NCBI RefSeq assembly: GCF_030297595.1
Contig: NZ_AP028138.1
Span: 496,001 to 560,000 of the forward strand
Length of the DNA stretch: 64,000 nt
Direction of reading: 5' to 3'
Source of the DNA: Polynucleobacter sp. HIN7
GTDB lineage: Bacteria > Pseudomonadota > Gammaproteobacteria > Burkholderiales > Burkholderiaceae
Under the pieces are notes generated by a model. That model did no database searches and was not told the origin of the DNA. It worked only from the letters and a program-made list of their open reading frames with translations. Numbering within the stretch: the first letter of the stretch is position 1; each line of letters opens with the position of its first letter. Both the position numbers and the translations under genes were made by a program. Shown piece by piece: positions 27,530 through 36,788 of this stretch.

Positions 27530-28839
27530 TGAAACCTATTCAAGTTGGACTTCTGGGGATTGGCACCGTTGGTAGCGGAGTCTTTACCGTTCTCGCTCGT
27601 AATCAAGAGGAAATACAGCGGCGCGCAGGGCGCGGTATACGGATTCATACGGTAGCGGATTTAAATACCCAGCGCGCGCAAGAGCTTGTACAGGGCCAGG
27701 CCGAGGTGGTCAACGATGCACGTAAGGTGATTCAGAATCCCGAGATAGATATTGTGGTCGAGCTGATTGGCGGCTATGGGATCGCTAAGGATTTGGTGCT
27801 TGAAGCCATTGCACATGGAAAACACGTGGTCACTGCCAACAAAGCTTTAATTGCTGTGCATGGTAATGAGATCTTTAAAGCAGCTCATGCTAAGGGAGTG
27901 ATGGTCGCATTTGAAGCTGCGGTCGCTGGCGGCATTCCAATTATTAAGGCCTTGCGTGAGGGCTTGAGTGCCAATCGGATCGAATGGATTGCTGGAATTA
28001 TTAACGGTACGACTAACTTTATTCTCTCTGAGATGCGCGATAAGGGTTTGGACTTTAATGTCGTCCTAAAAGAGGCGCAACGCTTAGGCTATGCTGAAGC
28101 GGACCCAACCTTCGATATTGAAGGAATTGATGCGGCTCATAAGGCAACTATCATGAGTGCTATTGCTTTTGGAGTGCCGATGCAATTTGCGCAAGCGCAT
28201 GTTGAGGGAATCACCAAGCTCTCTGCCACTGACATTCGGTATGCTGAGCAATTGGGCTACCGCATCAAGCTTTTAGGGATTACCAAGAAAACCCCAAGTG
28301 GTATTGAGTTACGTGTGCACCCAACCTTGGTTCCCGCTAAGCGTTTGTTGGCTAACGTTGAAGGCGCCATGAATGCGGTACAAGTATTTGGTGATGCGGT
28401 AGGTACCACTCTTTATTACGGGAAGGGCGCTGGTTCAGAGCCAACAGCCTCTGCCGTGATTGCCGATTTGGTCGATGTGACACGTTTGCAAACGGCAGAT
28501 CCTGAAAATCGGGTGCCCCATTTGGCGTTTCAGCCAGATGCCTTGCAAAATACTCCGATTCTGCCGATCGCAGAAGTAACGACCAGTTATTATTTGCGCT
28601 TAGCAGTTGCTGATCAGGCTGGCGTTTTGGCCGATATCACACGAATTTTGGCTGCGCATGGCGTATCCATCGATGCTCTCTTGCAAAAAGAAGCTGCCGA
28701 AGGTGAAAGCCAAACCGATCTCGTTATTCTGACCCATGAGACCAAAGAAAAAAATATGACGGCGGCTTTGTTAGAGATGCAAGATCTAAAAACCGTGATT
28801 GGTGAGATCGTGAAGATTCGTCTTGAAAATCTTTCCTAG
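27526..28839 (+). CDS. hom: Homoserine dehydrogenase
   Basis: The enzyme reduces aspartate semialdehyde to homoserine, the branch point to threonine and methionine. The 437-residue product has the NAD(P)-binding motif GLLGIGTVGSGVF, then HVVTANKALIA, INGTTNFIL, GYAEADPTFDIEGIDAAHK and a C-terminal ACT domain (LRLAVADQAGVLADITRILAAHGVSI) that usually senses threonine. The start is ATG 27526 or ATG 27529. It lies between alaA and thrC. Confidence 0.96.
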   Translation: MMKPIQVGLLGIGTVGSGVFTVLARNQEEIQRRAGRGIRIHTVADLNTQRAQELVQGQAEVVNDARKVIQNPEIDIVVELIGGYGIAKDLVLEAIAHGKHVVTANKALIAVHGNEIFKAAHAKGVMVAFEAAVAGGIPIIKALREGLSANRIEWIAGIINGTTNFILSEMRDKGLDFNVVLKEAQRLGYAEADPTFDIEGIDAAHKATIMSAIAFGVPMQFAQAHVEGITKLSATDIRYAEQLGYRIKLLGITKKTPSGIELRVHPTLVPAKRLLANVEGAMNAVQVFGDAVGTTLYYGKGAGSEPTASAVIADLVDVTRLQTADPENRVPHLAFQPDALQNTPILPIAEVTTSYYLRLAVADQAGVLADITRILAAHGVSIDALLQKEAAEGESQTDLVILTHETKEKNMTAALLEMQDLKTVIGEIVKIRLENLS

Positions 28840-28853
28840 ACCCAGTTTTACAT

Positions 28854-30296
28854 ATGCTTTATCAATCAACCCGAGGCGCAAGCCCAGAACAAACTTTTCA
28901 GGGAATCTTATTAGGTGGCCTGGCACCCGATGGGGGTTTGTATTTGCCAACCCATTATCCTCAGGTGACCAAGGCGCAGTTAGATTCTTGGAGGGGCCTG
29001 TCGTACCCCGACTTGGCATTTGAAATTATTCGTTTGTATTGCGATGATATTCCCGCTGATGATTTAAAAGCCTTGCTTCACAAGACCTACACTCCGCAGG
29101 TCTATTGCAATGGTCGTCCTGCTGACGCAGCAAGTGACATTACCCCGGTGCATTGGTTAGGTGAGGAGCATGGTGCAAGGTTGGGACTCTTAAGTTTATC
29201 GAATGGCCCAACCCTTGCTTTCAAAGATATGGCGATGCAGTTGTTAGGCAATCTCTTTGAATACGCATTAAAACGTGCCAAGCAGGATCTCAATATCTTG
29301 GGGGCCACTTCCGGGGATACTGGAAGTGCGGCCGAGTACGCCATGCGAGGTAAAGAGGGCATTAAAGTGTTTATGCTGTCGCCGCGTGGCAAGATGAGCC
29401 CGTTCCAGTCGGCGCAAATGTATTCCTTGCAAGACCCCAATATTTTTAATCTCGCGGTCGACGGAGTATTTGATGATTGCCAGGATATTGTGAAGGCGGT
29501 TAGTAATGATTTGGAGTTCAAAGCTAAATATCGAATTGGAACAGTGAACTCTATCAATTGGGGACGTGTTTTAGCGCAGGTGGTGTACTACTTTCAGGGA
29601 TATTTATTAGCAACAGCTTCGAGTGAGGAAAAAATATCTTACGCAGTGCCATCCGGTAATTTTGGTAATGTTTGCGCAGGTCATATCGCCAGGATGATGG
29701 GTTTGCCGATTGCGCACTTAGTAGTTGCAACCAATGAAAACGATGTCCTCGATGAGTTCTTTAAAACCGGCGTTTACCGAGCACGCAAATCTGCCGAAAC
29801 TTTACATACCTCAAGCCCGTCGATGGATATTTCGAAAGCAAGTAATTTTGAGCGTTTTATTTTCGATCTACTTGGTCGTGACGGTAAGCGAACTGCCCAA
29901 TTATTTAAACAAGTAGAAACGGATGGCGGCTTTGATTTATCGCATGATCCGGCATTTAAAAACATCTCTCAATTTGGATTTGTCTCGGGTCGAAGTACAC
30001 ATCAAAATCGTTTAGAAACGATTCGGGATATTGATGAGCGCTACGGTGTCATGATTGACACCCATACCGCTGACGGCATTAAAGTGGCGCGTGAGTATTT
30101 GCAGGATGGCATTCGGATGCTAGTGCTGGAGACCGCCTTGCCAATTAAATTTGAAGAAACGATCCAAGAAGCATTGGGTCGGCCTGCCGATTGCCCACCC
30201 GCATTTCGTGACATTAAAAATAAGCCACAACGTGTGACGAATGTACCGGCTAGCACCCCAACGGTGAAGGCCTTTATCCAAGATCACGTCGATTGA
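28854..30296 (+). CDS. thrC: Threonine synthase
   Basis: ThrC converts O-phosphohomoserine to threonine with PLP. The 480-residue product begins MLYQSTRGASPEQTF and contains the PLP-lysine region NGPTLAFKDMAMQLLG, the phosphate loop GATSGDTGSAAEYAM and VPSGNFGNVCAGHIA. The length fits the long proteobacterial type. moeA follows two bases after its stop. Confidence 0.96.
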   Translation: MLYQSTRGASPEQTFQGILLGGLAPDGGLYLPTHYPQVTKAQLDSWRGLSYPDLAFEIIRLYCDDIPADDLKALLHKTYTPQVYCNGRPADAASDITPVHWLGEEHGARLGLLSLSNGPTLAFKDMAMQLLGNLFEYALKRAKQDLNILGATSGDTGSAAEYAMRGKEGIKVFMLSPRGKMSPFQSAQMYSLQDPNIFNLAVDGVFDDCQDIVKAVSNDLEFKAKYRIGTVNSINWGRVLAQVVYYFQGYLLATASSEEKISYAVPSGNFGNVCAGHIARMMGLPIAHLVVATNENDVLDEFFKTGVYRARKSAETLHTSSPSMDISKASNFERFIFDLLGRDGKRTAQLFKQVETDGGFDLSHDPAFKNISQFGFVSGRSTHQNRLETIRDIDERYGVMIDTHTADGIKVAREYLQDGIRMLVLETALPIKFEETIQEALGRPADCPPAFRDIKNKPQRVTNVPASTPTVKAFIQDHVD

Positions 30297-30298
30297 TC

Positions 30299-31561
30299 AT
30301 GGCCATCAGCTCATCCTCAGGCTCTAGTAATAAACCACCACTACTAAGTGCAGCCGATGCTTTATCACATTTACTGAAAAACCCTGTGCCGGTTGAGGCC
30401 CAAGAGTTAGTGCCAACCCAAGATGCACTAGGGCGTGTACTTGCTGAGGATATTGTTAGTACAGTTGATGTGCCGCCACTCGACAACACATCGATGGATG
30501 GTTACGCCGTTGCAACTCAGGACATCTCAGAGTCGGGAGTAATCTTAAGAGTAGATCAACGCATTCCAGCGGGATCGGTCGGTAAGCCGCTTAAGCCAAA
30601 GACCATTGCCAGAATCTTTACGGGTGCGCCGATACCCCCAGGGGCAGATGCGGTTGTGATGCAAGAGGATTGTGTAACTCAGGCCCAATCCGATTTCGTA
30701 CAAATTAACTCTATTCCTAACGCGGGACAATGGATTCGTCGACGCGGGGAGGATTTAAGTGTCGGAAAAGTTGCTTTATCGGCTGGCACCGTTTTAAGAC
30801 CTCAACATCTGGGCGTCGCTGCGTCTGCTGGCTATGCACAGCTGCCTGTTAAACGTAAGGTAAGAGTAGCAGCATTCTTTACTGGTGATGAGTTGTCCTT
30901 ACCAGGCGAACCTTTAAAGCCTGGCGGTATTTATAACTCGAATCGGGACACCTTATTGGGGCTTATTCGGAGCATGGGATGTGTTGGGACAGATTATGGG
31001 ATTGTTCCTGATCGATTGGAGTCAACCCGCCAAGCTTTACGAACTGCTAGCGAAGATCATGATCTGATTATTACCTCAGGCGGAGTCTCTGTGGGCGAAG
31101 AGGATCACATTAAGCCAGCCGTTCATGCGGAAGGTCGACTGGATTTATGGCAGATTGGTATTAAGCCAGGTAAACCGCTGGCATTTGGCGCGGTTCGCAA
31201 ACAAAATCAGGCAAATCGCGAGGCATGGTTTATCGGTCTTCCTGGTAATCCAGTATCTAGTTTTGTGACCTTCATTCTATTTGTTCGTCCATTTATCTTA
31301 AAACTTCAGGGGCGGTCCGATTTGGCACCACCATCTTTTCAGGTGAGAGCCGACTTTGATTGGCTAAAGCCAGATCGCCGTAATGAGTTTTTGCGAGTCA
31401 AAATGAACGCAGAAGGTGGTCTTGACCTATTTCCCAATCAGAGCTCGGGTGTTTTGACAAGCGCAGCTTGGGGGGATGGCTTGATTGATTGTCCGGCCGG
31501 ACAGGGATTCAAAAAGGGTGATATGGTTCGATATATCCCCTTTAGTGGACTACTTTATTAA
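30299..31561 (+). CDS. moeA: Molybdopterin molybdenumtransferase
   Basis: MoeA inserts molybdate into adenylylated molybdopterin. The 420-residue product has the MoeA N-terminal domain (VPPLDNTSMDGYAVATQD, ARIFTGAPIPPGADAVVMQED), the central FFTGDELSLPGEPLKPGGIYNSN and the MoaB/Mog-like DLIITSGGVSVGEEDHIK, then GIKPGKPLAFG and GLPGNPVSSFV. I chose ATG 30299, two bases after the thrC stop. moaD and moaE follow in the same direction. Confidence 0.95.
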   Translation: MAISSSSGSSNKPPLLSAADALSHLLKNPVPVEAQELVPTQDALGRVLAEDIVSTVDVPPLDNTSMDGYAVATQDISESGVILRVDQRIPAGSVGKPLKPKTIARIFTGAPIPPGADAVVMQEDCVTQAQSDFVQINSIPNAGQWIRRRGEDLSVGKVALSAGTVLRPQHLGVAASAGYAQLPVKRKVRVAAFFTGDELSLPGEPLKPGGIYNSNRDTLLGLIRSMGCVGTDYGIVPDRLESTRQALRTASEDHDLIITSGGVSVGEEDHIKPAVHAEGRLDLWQIGIKPGKPLAFGAVRKQNQANREAWFIGLPGNPVSSFVTFILFVRPFILKLQGRSDLAPPSFQVRADFDWLKPDRRNEFLRVKMNAEGGLDLFPNQSSGVLTSAAWGDGLIDCPAGQGFKKGDMVRYIPFSGLLY

Positions 31562-31570
31562 TTCATCGCC

Positions 31571-31828
31571 ATGAAACTGCATCTGCGTTTTTTTGCCTCG
31601 ATACGAGAAGGCCTAGGTGTGGCGCAAGAAGAGATTGTGATTCCCGACTCGGTCAAAACTATTGCAGATCTTCGCGCCTTCTTAACAACGCGAGGCGCGC
31701 CGTGGTCCGATGTGTTGTCGAAGGATCGCGTCTTGCGATGTGCTCTCAATCAGCAAATGGTCAGCGCAGACACCGCTCTATTGGAGGACGCTGAAGTTGC
31801 TTTCTTCCCTCCGGTCACTGGAGGCTGA
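31571..31828 (+). CDS. moaD: Molybdopterin synthase sulfur-carrier subunit
   Basis: A ubiquitin-like protein of 85 residues whose C-terminal Gly-Gly (FFPPVTGG) is thiocarboxylated to supply sulfur for molybdopterin. The fold begins KLHLRFFASIREGLGVAQEEI. It is followed one base later by moaE, its partner. Confidence 0.94.
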   Translation: MKLHLRFFASIREGLGVAQEEIVIPDSVKTIADLRAFLTTRGAPWSDVLSKDRVLRCALNQQMVSADTALLEDAEVAFFPPVTGG

Positions 31829-31829
31829 T

Positions 31830-32285
31830 ATGCCGGTTCGTATTCAAGAGCAGGATTTTGACCTCAGTACAGAAATTGCAAATTTACGAGCTGGCGACGG
31901 TGCAGTTGGTGCGGTCGCTATTTTTGTTGGTACGGTTCGGGATCTGAATGACGGTTCCGCTGTGAGGCAAATGACCTTGGAGCATTACCCGGGGATGACC
32001 GAAGCAGCCTTACAGTTAATTATTGATCAGGCTAAGGGTCGCTGGGATTTGAATCAAGCCCTGATTATTCATCGCGTCGGTCCCTTGCAGCCGCTCGATC
32101 AGATTGTGCTGGTCGCCGTTACCAGCGCCCACCGTGGCGAGGCCTTTGCTGCATGCGAGTTCATGATGGATTACCTAAAGACACAAGCGCCTTTTTGGAA
32201 AAAAGAAGATACTCCAAATGGTGCTCGTTGGGTCGATGCCCGCGTTTCAGATGATGCTGCTTTGGCCCGCTGGTCTAAAAGCTAG
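31830..32285 (+). CDS. moaE: Molybdopterin synthase catalytic subunit
   Basis: MoaE converts precursor Z (cPMP) to molybdopterin using MoaD thiocarboxylate. The 151-residue protein shows GAVAIFVGTVRDLNDGS, TLEHYPGMTEAAL, IHRVGPLQPLDQIVLVAVTSAHRGEAF and the C-terminal lysines in FWKKEDTPNGARWVDA. I chose ATG 31830; upstream in-frame codons overlap moaD. No moaA, moaB or moaC occurs in this window. Its end overlaps the convergent GIY-YIG gene by 11 bases. Confidence 0.95.
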   Translation: MPVRIQEQDFDLSTEIANLRAGDGAVGAVAIFVGTVRDLNDGSAVRQMTLEHYPGMTEAALQLIIDQAKGRWDLNQALIIHRVGPLQPLDQIVLVAVTSAHRGEAFAACEFMMDYLKTQAPFWKKEDTPNGARWVDARVSDDAALARWSKS

Positions 32286-32541
32286 GCTGATTGCTAAAGA
32301 ACCCTCTTTTCTGGGCTCGTGGTAAACGTTTCACGGCACATTCCGCTTTAGAGGCCTCTGAGCGGTCAGGATAGGTCTTTACCTCCAGTAACCTCACTGG
32401 CCCTCGTCCACGCGTATAGCGTGCACCAAGCCCTTGATTGTGTGCAAGTATTCGCCCCTCCAGCTGATTGGTAATGCCAGTGTAATAACTACCATCAGCA
32501 CATTCGAGGAGGTAAAGGAACCAGGTCATCGCAGTTTGCAT
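32275..32541 (-). CDS. Small GIY-YIG domain protein (YhbQ/UPF0213-like)
   Basis: The 88-residue protein is almost entirely one GIY-YIG nuclease-like domain (WFLYLLECADGSYYTGITNQLEGRILAHNQGLGARYTRGRGPVRLLE). YhbQ-type members are of unclear cellular function; some have DNA nicking activity. The start may be ATG 32541 or ATG 32529; neither has a clear ribosome site. Its upstream region overlaps the clpB heat-shock promoter on the other strand. Confidence 0.85.
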   Translation of the reverse strand: MQTAMTWFLYLLECADGSYYTGITNQLEGRILAHNQGLGARYTRGRGPVRLLEVKTYPDRSEASKAECAVKRLPRAQKRGFFSNQPSF

Positions 32542-32553
32542 TGAAATAAAAAA

Positions 32554-32579
32554 CTTGAATAATGGGGTTTTACCCCCAT
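32554..32579 (+). promoter_or_regulatory. Sigma-32 (heat-shock) promoter of clpB
   Basis: CTTGAA (32554-32559) is followed after 14 bases by CCCCAT (32574-32579), continuing AT. This matches the RpoH pattern CTTGAA-N13-15-CCCCATNT almost perfectly. Transcription should start near 32587, giving a leader of about 37 bases before clpB ATG 32624. The spacer contains GGGG that can pair with the CCCC. Confidence 0.88.
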
Positions 32580-32623
32580 ATTCTAAGTAGACTTATTCAT
32601 TAGTAAATAAATTCATTTAAATC

Positions 32624-35227
32624 ATGCGAATCGATAAATTAACCACTAAATTCCAAGAGGCGTTAGGGGACGCACAAAGCCTTGCCCTAACTAACGATAA
32701 CCAGTTCATTGAGCCCGAGCACTTGCTGCTTGCCATGCTGCGCCAGCAAGATGGGGGGGCGCGTAGCTTATTAACTCGGGCCGGTACCAATGTTGCTGGC
32801 CTTGAAAAGGCTGCCGAGGCGATGATCGCCAAATTACCTCAGGTGCAGGGTACCGGGGGCGACGTTCAGATCGGTCGGACTTTATTAAGTTGGCTCAATC
32901 AAACCGAAAAGGAAGCAAGTAAACGCGGAGATCAATTTATTGCTGGCGAGCTATTCTTATTGGTTTTGGCAGACGATAAAGGCGAGCTTGGCAAAGCAGC
33001 CCGTGAGAATGGGCTGAGTCGCAAGGCCTTAGAAGCAGCCATTGATTTAGTGCGCGGCGGAGAGTCGGTGAACTCAGCGGATGCCGAAGGGCAGCGCGAA
33101 GCTCTAAAGAAATACACCCTTGATCTGACCGAGCGTGCTCGACTTGGAAAGCTTGATCCAGTGATCGGGCGCGATGATGAGATCCGTCGTGCGATTCAAA
33201 TTCTTCAGCGGCGTAGTAAAAATAACCCGGTCTTAATTGGTGAGCCAGGTGTCGGTAAGACGGCCATCGTTGAAGGCCTTGCGCAACGTATTGTGAACGG
33301 TGAAGTGCCGGAAACCTTAAAAGACAAACGCGTCTTGGTGTTGGATATGGCACTGTTACTAGCAGGCGCAAAGTATCGCGGTGAATTCGAAGAGCGTTTA
33401 AAAGCCGTTCTTAATGATGTGGCAAAAGACGAAGGCCGCACCATTATGTTCATTGATGAAATTCATACCATGGTTGGAGCTGGTAAGGCCGATGGTGCAA
33501 TGGATGCTGGCAATATGTTAAAGCCTGCACTAGCGCGGGGTGAGCTCCACTGTATTGGTGCCACCACACTGGATGAATATCGTAAATATATTGAAAAAGA
33601 TGCCGCTCTAGAGCGTCGTTTCCAAAAAGTGATGGTTGATGAGCCAAGTGTTGAGGCAACGATTGCGATTCTGCGTGGCTTACAAGAGAAATATGAACTA
33701 CATCACGGCATTGAGATTACCGATCCAGCGATTGTGGCCGCAGCTGAGCTTTCTCACCGCTACATCACAGATCGATTTTTGCCGGACAAAGCAATTGACC
33801 TCATCGATGAGGCTGGCTCTCGTATCAAGATGGAAATTGATTCAAAGCCTGAGGTGATGGATAAATTGGATCGTCGCCTGATCCAATTAAAGATCGAGCG
33901 TGAAGCGGTCAAGAAAGAGAAGGACGATGCTTCTAAAAAACGCCTAGACCTCATTGAAGAGGAAATCACCCGTTTGGGTGCTGAGTATGCTGACCTTGAG
34001 GAAATTTGGAAGGCAGAAAAGGGTGCAGCTTTGGGTGCTGCCTCTGTGAAAGAGGAGATCGAACGCGTCAAAGCAGAAATCGCCAAGCTGCAGCGCGAGG
34101 GTAAGCTCGAGAAAGTCGCTGAACTGCAATACGGGAAATTACCTGAGCTTGAACAAAAGCTGAAGTCAGCGGCGGCTGCTGAGGCAAAAGCAGAGCAAAA
34201 AGATACAAGTCGGCCGAAATTACTTCGCACTCAAGTTGGTGCCGAAGAGATTGCCGAGGTGGTCTCGCGCGCCACAGGCATTCCTGTTTCAAAAATGATG
34301 CAGGGTGAGCGAGACAAATTGCTCAAAATGGAAGAGCATTTGCACGAACGTGTTGTAGGGCAAGATGAAGCCATTCGCGCGGTCTCGGATGCGATTCGTC
34401 GCTCGCGCGCTGGTCTTTCTGAGGAAAATAAACCCTATGGCTCATTTATGTTTTTAGGGCCTACGGGTGTTGGCAAAACGGAGCTTTGCAAAGCATTGGC
34501 TGAGTTTTTGTTTGATAGTGATGACCGACTCATACGTATTGACATGAGTGAGTTCATGGAAAAGCACAGCGTCGCTCGCTTAATTGGTGCGCCCCCTGGG
34601 TATGTGGGTTATGAGGAGGGTGGTTATCTTACTGAGCAGGTGCGTCGCAAACCCTATAGCGTGATTTTGTTTGATGAGATCGAAAAAGCACATCCTGATG
34701 TATTTAATGTGTTACTACAAGTTTTGGATGATGGACGCTTAACCGATGGTCAGGGTCGCACGGTTGATTTTAAAAATACTGTGATTGTGATGACCAGTAA
34801 TATTGGTTCTCATTTGATCCAGTCCATGACTGGAAAAAATCAAGCAGAAGTGAAAGAAGCAGTTTTTGGCGAACTTAAGAATCATTTCCGTCCTGAGTTC
34901 TTAAACCGGGTCGATGAGATCGTGGTCTTCCATGGGCTTGACCAAAAGAATATTGCCTCGATTGCAAAAATCCTCTTGCAAAACCTCTCCGAGCGCTTGG
35001 CGCGTCTTGATATGCAATTAGATATTAGTGATGCCGCGTTGAATAAGTTAGCCGAGGTTGGCTTTGATCCTGTTTTTGGAGCAAGACCACTCAAGCGAGC
35101 GATTCAGCAACATATTGAAAATCCGGTATCGAAGATGATTTTGGAGGGTAAATTTGGCCCGCAGGATGTAATTCCGGTGGATGTCGATAAAAAGGGCGAT
35201 TTCAGCTTTTCGCGTCTCGTGCATTAA
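32624..35227 (+). CDS. clpB: ATP-dependent chaperone ClpB
   Basis: ClpB disaggregates proteins together with DnaK. The 867-residue product is full length: N-terminal repeat domain ([34 protein letters not shown]), first AAA+ domain ([24 protein letters not shown]), the coiled-coil middle domain at about residues 400-530 that separates ClpB from ClpA, and the second AAA+ domain ([27 protein letters not shown]). No ClpP-binding IGF/L loop is seen, as expected. It is driven by a heat-shock promoter. Confidence 0.98.
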   Translation: MRIDKLTTKFQEALGDAQSLALTNDNQFIEPEHLLLAMLRQQDGGARSLLTRAGTNVAGLEKAAEAMIAKLPQVQGTGGDVQIGRTLLSWLNQTEKEASKRGDQFIAGELFLLVLADDKGELGKAARENGLSRKALEAAIDLVRGGESVNSADAEGQREALKKYTLDLTERARLGKLDPVIGRDDEIRRAIQILQRRSKNNPVLIGEPGVGKTAIVEGLAQRIVNGEVPETLKDKRVLVLDMALLLAGAKYRGEFEERLKAVLNDVAKDEGRTIMFIDEIHTMVGAGKADGAMDAGNMLKPALARGELHCIGATTLDEYRKYIEKDAALERRFQKVMVDEPSVEATIAILRGLQEKYELHHGIEITDPAIVAAAELSHRYITDRFLPDKAIDLIDEAGSRIKMEIDSKPEVMDKLDRRLIQLKIEREAVKKEKDDASKKRLDLIEEEITRLGAEYADLEEIWKAEKGAALGAASVKEEIERVKAEIAKLQREGKLEKVAELQYGKLPELEQKLKSAAAAEAKAEQKDTSRPKLLRTQVGAEEIAEVVSRATGIPVSKMMQGERDKLLKMEEHLHERVVGQDEAIRAVSDAIRRSRAGLSEENKPYGSFMFLGPTGVGKTELCKALAEFLFDSDDRLIRIDMSEFMEKHSVARLIGAPPGYVGYEEGGYLTEQVRRKPYSVILFDEIEKAHPDVFNVLLQVLDDGRLTDGQGRTVDFKNTVIVMTSNIGSHLIQSMTGKNQAEVKEAVFGELKNHFRPEFLNRVDEIVVFHGLDQKNIASIAKILLQNLSERLARLDMQLDISDAALNKLAEVGFDPVFGARPLKRAIQQHIENPVSKMILEGKFGPQDVIPVDVDKKGDFSFSRLVH

Positions 35228-35267
35228 GCGTTTTGGCGGATTGAGCGACTGGCGCTAAACTAGTGCC

Positions 35268-36515
35268 ATGTCGCTTGCCCAAGGCAGTTTTTATTCTAGT
35301 GATAACCGTACGATTGGCTTAATTAGCCTCGCGCACGGTACCTCACATTTTTACCATTTAGTTCTTCCTCCACTATTTCCTTGGCTCAAGATTGAGTTCG
35401 GCTTGTCGTACGCCGAACTCGGTTTATTGATGACCGTCTTCTTTGTGGTGTCTTGCATTGTTCAGGCCTCGTCTGGTTTTCTGGTGGATCACAAAGGCGC
35501 GCGACCAGTCCTTTTCGCCGGGATCGGACTATTGGCTCTATCCGCAGTGACCTATGCTGTGAGTTCAAGTTATTTGGGGTTGATGATTGGTGCAATTTTG
35601 ATGGGGTGTGGCAATGGTGTTTTTCATCCCGTTGATTACACCCTAATTAATCATAAGATTTCGCCAAAACGACTACCGTATGCGTATTCCTTCCATGGGG
35701 TCACAGGTTATCTAGGCTGGGCTTTAGCCCCAGTCTTTATGGTGGCGATTGCCGAATTGGCAAACTGGCGAACGGCGATGATGGCGGCAGCCATCTTAGC
35801 CATATCGGTTCTGATGTTGCTCTGGTTTAACCGTGACTTGTTAACGGATGATGCAAAAGAGCGTCAAGCTAGTAATTTAGCGAATGCGCGTAAGGAAGAC
35901 CCAAACCATAGCCCCTTGGGAACTTTTGATTTCTTAAAGTTGCCTGCCGTTTGGCTATGCTGGCTCTTCTTCTTTTTTAGCATGGTGGCGATGTCAGGTA
36001 TTCAATCATTTGCCCCTAGTGCCCTGTTTAAGACTTATGAAATCTCGGTTGCCTCCGGAAACTTTTTCCTAACTCTCCTAGCACTTGGAACCGCTGGCGG
36101 CATGCTATTAGGCGGTTATCTGGCAAGTCGTTTTGCTGCCCCGGAACGAACGGTTGTGATCTGCTTATTTGTTAGTGCGCTTATGTCGGTGATCATCGGT
36201 GCAGAGTTAGTATCGGCTGCCTTCATTCCAACCTTGTTTGTTGTGATCGGAATTGGCTTGGGTATTGCTGCGCCATCACGCGACTTAATGATTCGGTCAG
36301 CAACGCCGCAAGGCGCCTCTGGTCGAGTCTATGGCATTGTCTACTCAGGCATTGACCTTGGCGCCTCAGTCGGCCCTCTTGCCTTTGGAATTTTGCTCGA
36401 TGCTGGCAGGCCCAACTGGCTCTTCTTAGGGGTTGCCTTTATCCAATGCTTAATTATCTTTACCGCATTTAGGGTTGCAAGTAGCATCCCCAATCGACCA
36501 GCTACGGCGGATTAA
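35268..36515 (+). CDS. Major facilitator superfamily transporter
   Basis: A 415-residue protein with about 12 hydrophobic segments and a central charged loop (NRDLLTDDAKERQASNLANARKEDPNHS). The first half carries the MFS loop sequence GFLVDHKGARPVLFAGIG. The opening LISLAHGTSHFYHLVLPPLFPWLKIEFGLSYAELGLLM resembles the FsrR/fosmidomycin-resistance-like branch, but the substrate cannot be inferred. It lies 40 bases after clpB. Confidence 0.88.
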   Translation: MSLAQGSFYSSDNRTIGLISLAHGTSHFYHLVLPPLFPWLKIEFGLSYAELGLLMTVFFVVSCIVQASSGFLVDHKGARPVLFAGIGLLALSAVTYAVSSSYLGLMIGAILMGCGNGVFHPVDYTLINHKISPKRLPYAYSFHGVTGYLGWALAPVFMVAIAELANWRTAMMAAAILAISVLMLLWFNRDLLTDDAKERQASNLANARKEDPNHSPLGTFDFLKLPAVWLCWLFFFFSMVAMSGIQSFAPSALFKTYEISVASGNFFLTLLALGTAGGMLLGGYLASRFAAPERTVVICLFVSALMSVIIGAELVSAAFIPTLFVVIGIGLGIAAPSRDLMIRSATPQGASGRVYGIVYSGIDLGASVGPLAFGILLDAGRPNWLFLGVAFIQCLIIFTAFRVASSIPNRPATAD

Positions 36516-36788
36516 ATCTAATTTCCATCTAGTGAAATCAAAATTTCATTAGATGGAAAGATAGAAAAATGAAAATTGTTACCCCATTTCATTTTCTAAT
36601 TCTTTATTTCATAAAGCAAAATTTTATCAATAAGTAATTGAATCTGTTGAGTTAATTTATTTTTATATCATTAGTAGATTTAGTCATTATTAATCAATTG
36701 CTTTCTAAACTCTTATATAAGACATAAGAGTTTGGGTTTCTCAAGCCCACGTCGATATCCATTTTTATCGTGAATGAAGGAGAGCAAT
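36516..36788 (+). promoter_or_regulatory. AT-rich regulatory gap upstream of aceA
   Basis: This 273-base gap holds no plausible gene. Two strong inverted repeats stand out. The first is a 17-pair hairpin, 36522-36538 with 36543-36559, with a four-base loop and one G-U pair; its arms begin TTTCCATCTA and end TAGATGGAAA. It has no thymine run. The second, AAACTCTTAT (36707-36716) and ATAAGAGTTT (36724-36733), is perfect with a seven-base spacer and looks like an operator 55 bases before aceA. The part between is 80% or so A+T by eye. I could not place a convincing promoter. Confidence 0.6.

Noticed and set aside
33760..34230. 156-codon minus-strand frame rich in Ser within clpB
   Set aside because: It is the reverse complement of the ClpB coiled-coil region; the Ser/Phe-rich composition mirrors Lys/Glu codons.
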